A stretch of 64,000 nucleotides of DNA from Ectocarpus siliculosus (taxonomy: Eukaryota > Sar > Phaeophyceae > Ectocarpales > Ectocarpaceae), in the NCBI GenBank assembly GCA_000310025.1, contig FN647849.1:47165-111164 (forward strand), read 5' to 3'. A model generated the notes under the pieces. That model ran no database searches and had not been told where the DNA came from. It saw nothing but the letters and a program-made list of their open reading frames with translations. The position numbers and the translations under genes were made by a program. This document shows, piece by piece, positions 59,422 to 64,000 of the stretch; position 1 is the first letter of the stretch, and each line of letters begins with the position of its first letter.

Positions 59422-62400
59422 ATGGGTAAGCACAACAAGGGAGGCGGGAAATCATGGGTAAGGGGTGGTTGGAAGCAAGGTAACCGCGGTAGCAGCGGTG
59501 GTGGTGGCGGCGGGAGGGGGAAGCCCGGCAGGTATGGAGGGAGCGGCGGCGGCGGAGCAGGCTACGGGATATCGCCCACCCCCACAGCAAGGGCTTACGG
59601 CCTGCAGCAGCAAGCGAGAAGAGGGGGAGGAGGTGGTGGCGGCGGCTGGGCCGGGTCGAACAAGCGTGGCGGAGGTTTTGCACCGACCAGCCACGCCGCG
59701 AGAGAAGCTTTCTACTCGCAGAAGCAGGGCCCACCTCGATGGCACCAAGAAGCTGGGCTACCACCAATATCCGACTCGTTGCACCAACAGCAGCAGCAGC
59801 AGCAGCAGCAGCACCGCAGCAACGGCGGTGACCACTACCACGACAGCAGGAACAGCAACGGCGGCGGCGGTGGGAGGCACACCGCGCGCGACCTCCTGTC
59901 CCCGGCGTTCTCGCAGAACTCTTCCCGCCGCCGTATTGAATTCCACAAGGCCACCAAGCCTTCGACTATCTTTTCTCCCTCCGGGGGACCGACTACTACT
60001 GTAGCAGCTCGACGCGTCGACGATAACTCCAGTGCGGGTGGCCAGAAGCCGAGGACAAAGGGCGGTGAGGGCGCAGGGAGTAGGGAGGGAGTCGCGGGAG
60101 GTGTGGACGACCTTGCCAGGCTAGCAGAGAAGAAGATAGGGCTGCCGCCCCCGGGCAAGGTATGTACGATCGACGGCCGGCTGGTGCAACATGACGGTGT
60201 TTTTTTTTTCGTGTTCTAAAGTCTTGTATCGGTCGTCGTCTACATGCCATATGATATGTAGCTCATTTTAGTGGCGGCACCAACGTTCGTTGCTGTCGAA
60301 TCCAGCGTTCAGTGCTCTCTCCATCGCCCCGTACCTTTGTGAACTAAAATTCAGGAGGGTGTGCGAGATTAAAACATGTACATGTTGCATAACGCATCGT
60401 GATTGAACGTAAGTAAGAATGTCAGGCAGAGAGAGAGGCGTTTTGTGTGAAACAGACAAGCATCACGAACCGTCGTGTACGAAAAAGGTACGTACGTGTG
60501 CGCTGTGTATCTTCGATTGTCCGATGCATATGCATGCAGTATGCACCTGGTTGAGCGACGTTGTAGCACACATTTGAGGTATTGACAACCCCTTGCTCAC
60601 CCGTTGTAACTCTGGAGGCGGCATGTTGATGGGATCCTGTTTCCAACCCGCGTATCGAATGCCCCCGCCTCCTGTCACGGATAATGAAGAAATAGACATA
60701 AAAGACACTGCTGTGGGGATACCTCGAACGGGTAATCTTTCTATATAAAGGTTTGATGTACATTTTCTATAAAACATGAGGAAAAAATGTAGAATATCTA
60801 AGAATGGGGGGCGGTGTTACCTGTTGTGTTTGCCTTCTGCATAGAACCCTCTCTACCAACGGGGTTCGTGAGAGACTGCTGCGCAGCGACGATGTCGCGA
60901 TGAACAATACCAATGCTAGTATAGAGGAATAGGGGATTGGGATTTGGACCGGAGCTGCGCGTATTTTTGCTCGTGGTGTTGGTCTTGCTTTGTCCAGCTC
61001 TTCCGACTGATCCGAACAACGCGACAGCAGTAGAGTAAACCGAGACACACGATCGGAGAGTCGTTACTTGCTTTTTGTTTGCTCCAAAAGTGTGTTTGCC
61101 GCATCACCTAGCTTGTATGAAGGGAGGAATATTTAAACCAGCGTGATTGAGAGCTGATTGAGAGGATACGCTTGCGAGACGAGACGGTGTGGAACTGGCA
61201 ACCCAGGACGAAGACGTTGCCCGAAGGGGATTACTGGCTTGTTTTACCCCCAACGAAAAAGTTTTGGGTAAGTCATTTCAAGGTGTCCCTGCCCCCCCCC
61301 CCCCCCCTGTAAACCGCCTCCGCCACGTGCCCCTTCCTCTTGCGTTGAACATTGCCATGAAGGAGCTCTACCTCGACTCTAAAATCAAGGCATGTCTCCG
61401 GTGGAAGCAGGTCCACAGGATGGGACCGGGGCTCCGCAATCTGGGCAACACCTGCTTCCTTAACGCCACCCTGCAGTGCCTCAGCTACCTTCCCCCGCTG
61501 GCCCAGCACCTCCTCAAGGGGTTCTACGGTCAGGTGCGATAACGCTCTTTTTCGTGGAACTCCTTGTAAAGTGATTGCTGGAGGGCTTGGAGCGGTCTCT
61601 TCTGCGGAGGCTACTTTACCATGCCACTAAACGGGGGTGAAGGACATCCACCCTGTCTGTGGCACAACAGTATCCACCCTCCGAATTTAGACTTATCCAA
61701 CTGTCGATTTTAGACAGCATTGTGTTGTCGTATGCATATGTGTTGTTGCACAGGTTTCTGGGTGATTGTTCTCCCTTCCCCGGGTTGCCGATAGAGAGAC
61801 ACATGGTGGCCTTGTTCAAGAAAAGCAATAGAGAAAATGTCGAAAAGTTTACTTCAGCCCTCCGAAATAAAATTGGCGAATAAGGTATCACGCATGTAAC
61901 GCAGTACTATTTGCGATGCGGGTCTCTCACGATGGCCGTGTCTATGCTGAGATTGAAACACGCGTATCACGTGGTATGGAGCAGCGGTTTTTTTTCCAAG
62001 TCCCCGGTAGTGACCCTTTATTTGCACTGAGTCTTGGTCACGGACAACGTGGCATACATACATTGGCAGGGCCCCCAGGGGATCGCTTCAAGAGGCCCCC
62101 GTCCAATGGGAGGCTTCCGGGAGTTCACGAAGGTGGAGATACTGGCGGCGATGGAGCAGCACACGAAGCAGGTCCGATTGGAGGATGGGGGATGGGACCA
62201 TAGCTATCTTCTCTCGGCGCTTTTTGTTGTTGTTGTTGTTGTTGTTGTTGTGGCGTTGGGTGTTGGTGATTACGGTTCGCGGTGCCCCTTCGGCTTGGGG
62301 AAACGCTGTTTTCTTCTCGGATATCTTTTTCTCAACAAAAACGACCACCCCGGGGCCCCGTAGAATCATCCACACACACAACAAACTATCGGTAGAACCC

Positions 62401-62915
62401 GATGATGGAAGGCGTGCTCGCCTTTTTTTTGTCCCGCTACGTGACCAGCGTTTTTTCATTGTCAGCCGGTTACTGTAGCGAGGTGGATGCTAATCAAAGG
62501 AACACGAACACACACGCAAGCACGCACATTCCCCCTCACGAGGTCCCAGTCCATGGCCTTCAGAAGGGTTGCCCGCTTCTAGCCGCTCTGAGACTTAAAG
62601 TCTTTGCATTGGTCAGCCGGTTAGCGCGGCCGACGCAACAATAGGTGACACGCGCAGACATGTGTAGTGACGAGGGAGAACGAAAGGATATGGTGTGATG
62701 TGGTACACACTGCTGTATACGCGCTCGTCCACTCTGTCGGTTGTGTTGTCGTCGTTGTCGATGTTGCTTTTCACTATGCACGGCATGCGAAATCGAACTC
62801 GGAACAATTATTTCAGGTGCACCAGGGACAGTTCACGGGGCTAGGGGCGATCAGCCCGAAGGTTTTGGTTCAGAACCTTCGTATGATCGGGAGGCAGTTT
62901 CGCCAGGGAAGACAG
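59422..62915 (+). CDS. Ubiquitin-specific protease, USP36/USP17 type, N-terminal part (continues past right edge)
   Basis: Exons, all in phase 0: 59422-60159, 61363-61533, 62070-62171 (weak GTCCGA donor), 62817-62915. The first codes 246 residues: MGKHNKGGGKSWVRGGWKQG, then Gly-rich, a Gln run (CAG microsatellite) and an Arg/Gly-rich nuclear-type leader. Exon 2 has the USP Cys box GLRNLGNTCFLNATLQCLSY, with the predicted catalytic Cys at residue 277. Exon 3 ends FTKVEILAAMEQHTKQ and exon 4 reads TGLGAISPKVLVQNLRMIGR then QFRQGRQ. These match the family's helix leading to a QEDAHEFL motif, expected in the next exon outside the window. Cysteine peptidase C19; it removes ubiquitin, in nucleoli for USP36. 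The zinc-loop cysteines expected in exon 3 are absent. The start of exon 2 could be a few codons later. Confidence 0.82.
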
Positions 62916-62919
62916 GTGC

Positions 62920-63520
62920 GGTTATTCATGGGGAACCGCAACCGCTTGTCGGTTCGCGCATTCCTCAGTAGACTTCGCTGTGGTGGTCAGGTTCAGTGGG
63001 CTTGGTTGTTGTGCTTGTGGTGGCCATGGAGAACCACAATCACATGTTGGTTCGCGCATGGTTCAGTATAAGCCCTGACTTCTAAGGCATGCCTTACTTT
63101 TTGCCTTAGAGCCCCTTCTTAACACAGGGTTGCCTGAGACGGTGTTTTGTGCCTGAGGGGTTGCCTGAGACGGCGTCTTTGTGCCTGAGATGACTTATTT
63201 CCACGAACAAGCCCCGGCTACACCAACGCCAACTCGTGTCCCTGGGGTCGTGCGGTCGTGCGGGTCGATTTAGGGGTGCCGTCAGAGAGGTAGTACATGG
63301 AAATCTCTGGTGCGGGCCCCCTTTTCATGTAAGAAATGTGCCTTAGATCGTGCCTTAATCCACTTTTTCATGCCTGAGGCGGGCCTTAAACCGTGTGCCT
63401 TAGCGCCCCTTTTGCGTGCCTTAGAAGTTAGGGCTTAGTTCAGTAGACCTGTCTGTTGTTCTTGTGGTGATCTTGGAGAACCACAATCACATGTTGGTTC
63501 GGGCATGGTTCAGTGGACTT
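62920..63520. repeat. Repeats in the last USP intron
   Basis: A unit of about 75 bp (GGTTCAGTGG.CTTG..., TGTTCTTGTGGT, GGAGAACCACAATCACATGT, TGGTTCGCGCATGGTTCAGT) appears at about 62925, 62986, 63437 and partly 63507. Between copies lie many CCTTAG/CCTGAG motifs (63082-63440). Confidence 0.75.
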
Positions 63521-64000
63521 GGCTAATGTTCTTGTGGTCGTTGTTGTCGAAGTTGTTTGCGGTTGTTATCTTCGCAGTCTTGACCGGTTAAACCCCCGTC
63601 TGACCTCCATCGACTACCACCACGGCAGTTGGCTTTCGTGGTGTCTTTCATGGTGGCGATGTGCACTGGCTTGATTTGGAACGCCGATGTTCGCGGTTGG
63701 CTCGGTGGGCAAAAAAATTAAAGGAAACGTATTAAACAAACCAGAAAACATGCCGCTGCTGTATACGAAGTATATGTTTGCAAGAATGCTTTACGGCTCA
63801 CACAAGCTTGGACCCTTGAAACTGGAATGGTGAGAAAATGTCCACGAGAGAGAATGGTTAGGGCTGGCTCTGTTTGCCCCGTACCCGTGCCCCTTTCTGC
63901 ACCGCGCTGCTTCCCGACGGGGCCCTACCTACCTACCGCATGCGCGCCCGCCACCATTGAAACAACAACAAACCCCGCTGACGATACAACGATATCCCGG

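Noticed and set aside
62920-63520. CRISPR-like array
   Set aside because: The repeats are imperfect, irregularly spaced and lie in a eukaryotic intron.

Overview
The window looks like nuclear DNA of a brown alga (Ectocarpus-like stramenopile). Reasons: widely spaced multi-exon genes with introns of 0.1-4 kb and GT-AG junctions, proteins with long Gly/Ala/Ser/Gln/Asn/His runs, abundant short interspersed repeats and poly-G/C tracts, an interstitial TTAGGG array, and a paired gene family carrying a VRF...WW..DY..FR motif that I associate with stramenopiles. The species is inferred, not proven. There are no bacterial operons, CRISPR arrays or rRNA genes.

Layout. (1) 600-4010, minus: first two coding exons of a CWF19-like splicing/debranching-associated protein, running off the left edge; its 3.1-kb intron holds a 634-bp TIR element, a SINE-like copy and an 82-bp triplication. 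(2) 4.0-8.4 kb: no firm gene, one candidate exon. (3) 8783-11044 and 18735-22645, both minus: two paralogous two-exon genes with the same intron position and phase, a VRF (PP1-docking-like) motif and a WW..DY..FR motif. (4) 11-18.7 kb and 22.6-24.9 kb: repeats, tandem duplications and a 100-base assembly gap. (5) 24876-28999: a 4.1-kb element with 24-bp inverted ends and TA flanks, carrying a decayed multi-exon coiled-coil gene. (6) 29-35 kb: gene-poor, with an Asn-rich coding exon and one weak ORF. (7) 35238-44844, minus: a nine-exon gene for an RGS-domain protein. (8) 49236-54833, plus: a five-exon N-myc downstream-regulated (NDR) family gene with an added N-terminal membrane segment; its stop codon lies in the first unit of a 22-bp minisatellite. 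(9) 59422 to beyond the right edge, plus: a ubiquitin-specific protease of the USP36/USP17 type with a Gly/Gln-rich leader.

Exon models were built by reading splice sites and checking that phases agree at every junction. For the NDR gene, both paralogs and the RGS gene the summed lengths are exact multiples of three. The genes are not an operon; RGS and NDR proteins can both belong to heterotrimeric G-protein signalling, and their two genes are divergently arranged about 4.4 kb apart, which may be coincidence.

Repeats include two tRNA/SINE-like families that share a GTGAAGACAA tail, a G-run-bounded family of up to about 0.67 kb, and many micro- and minisatellites.
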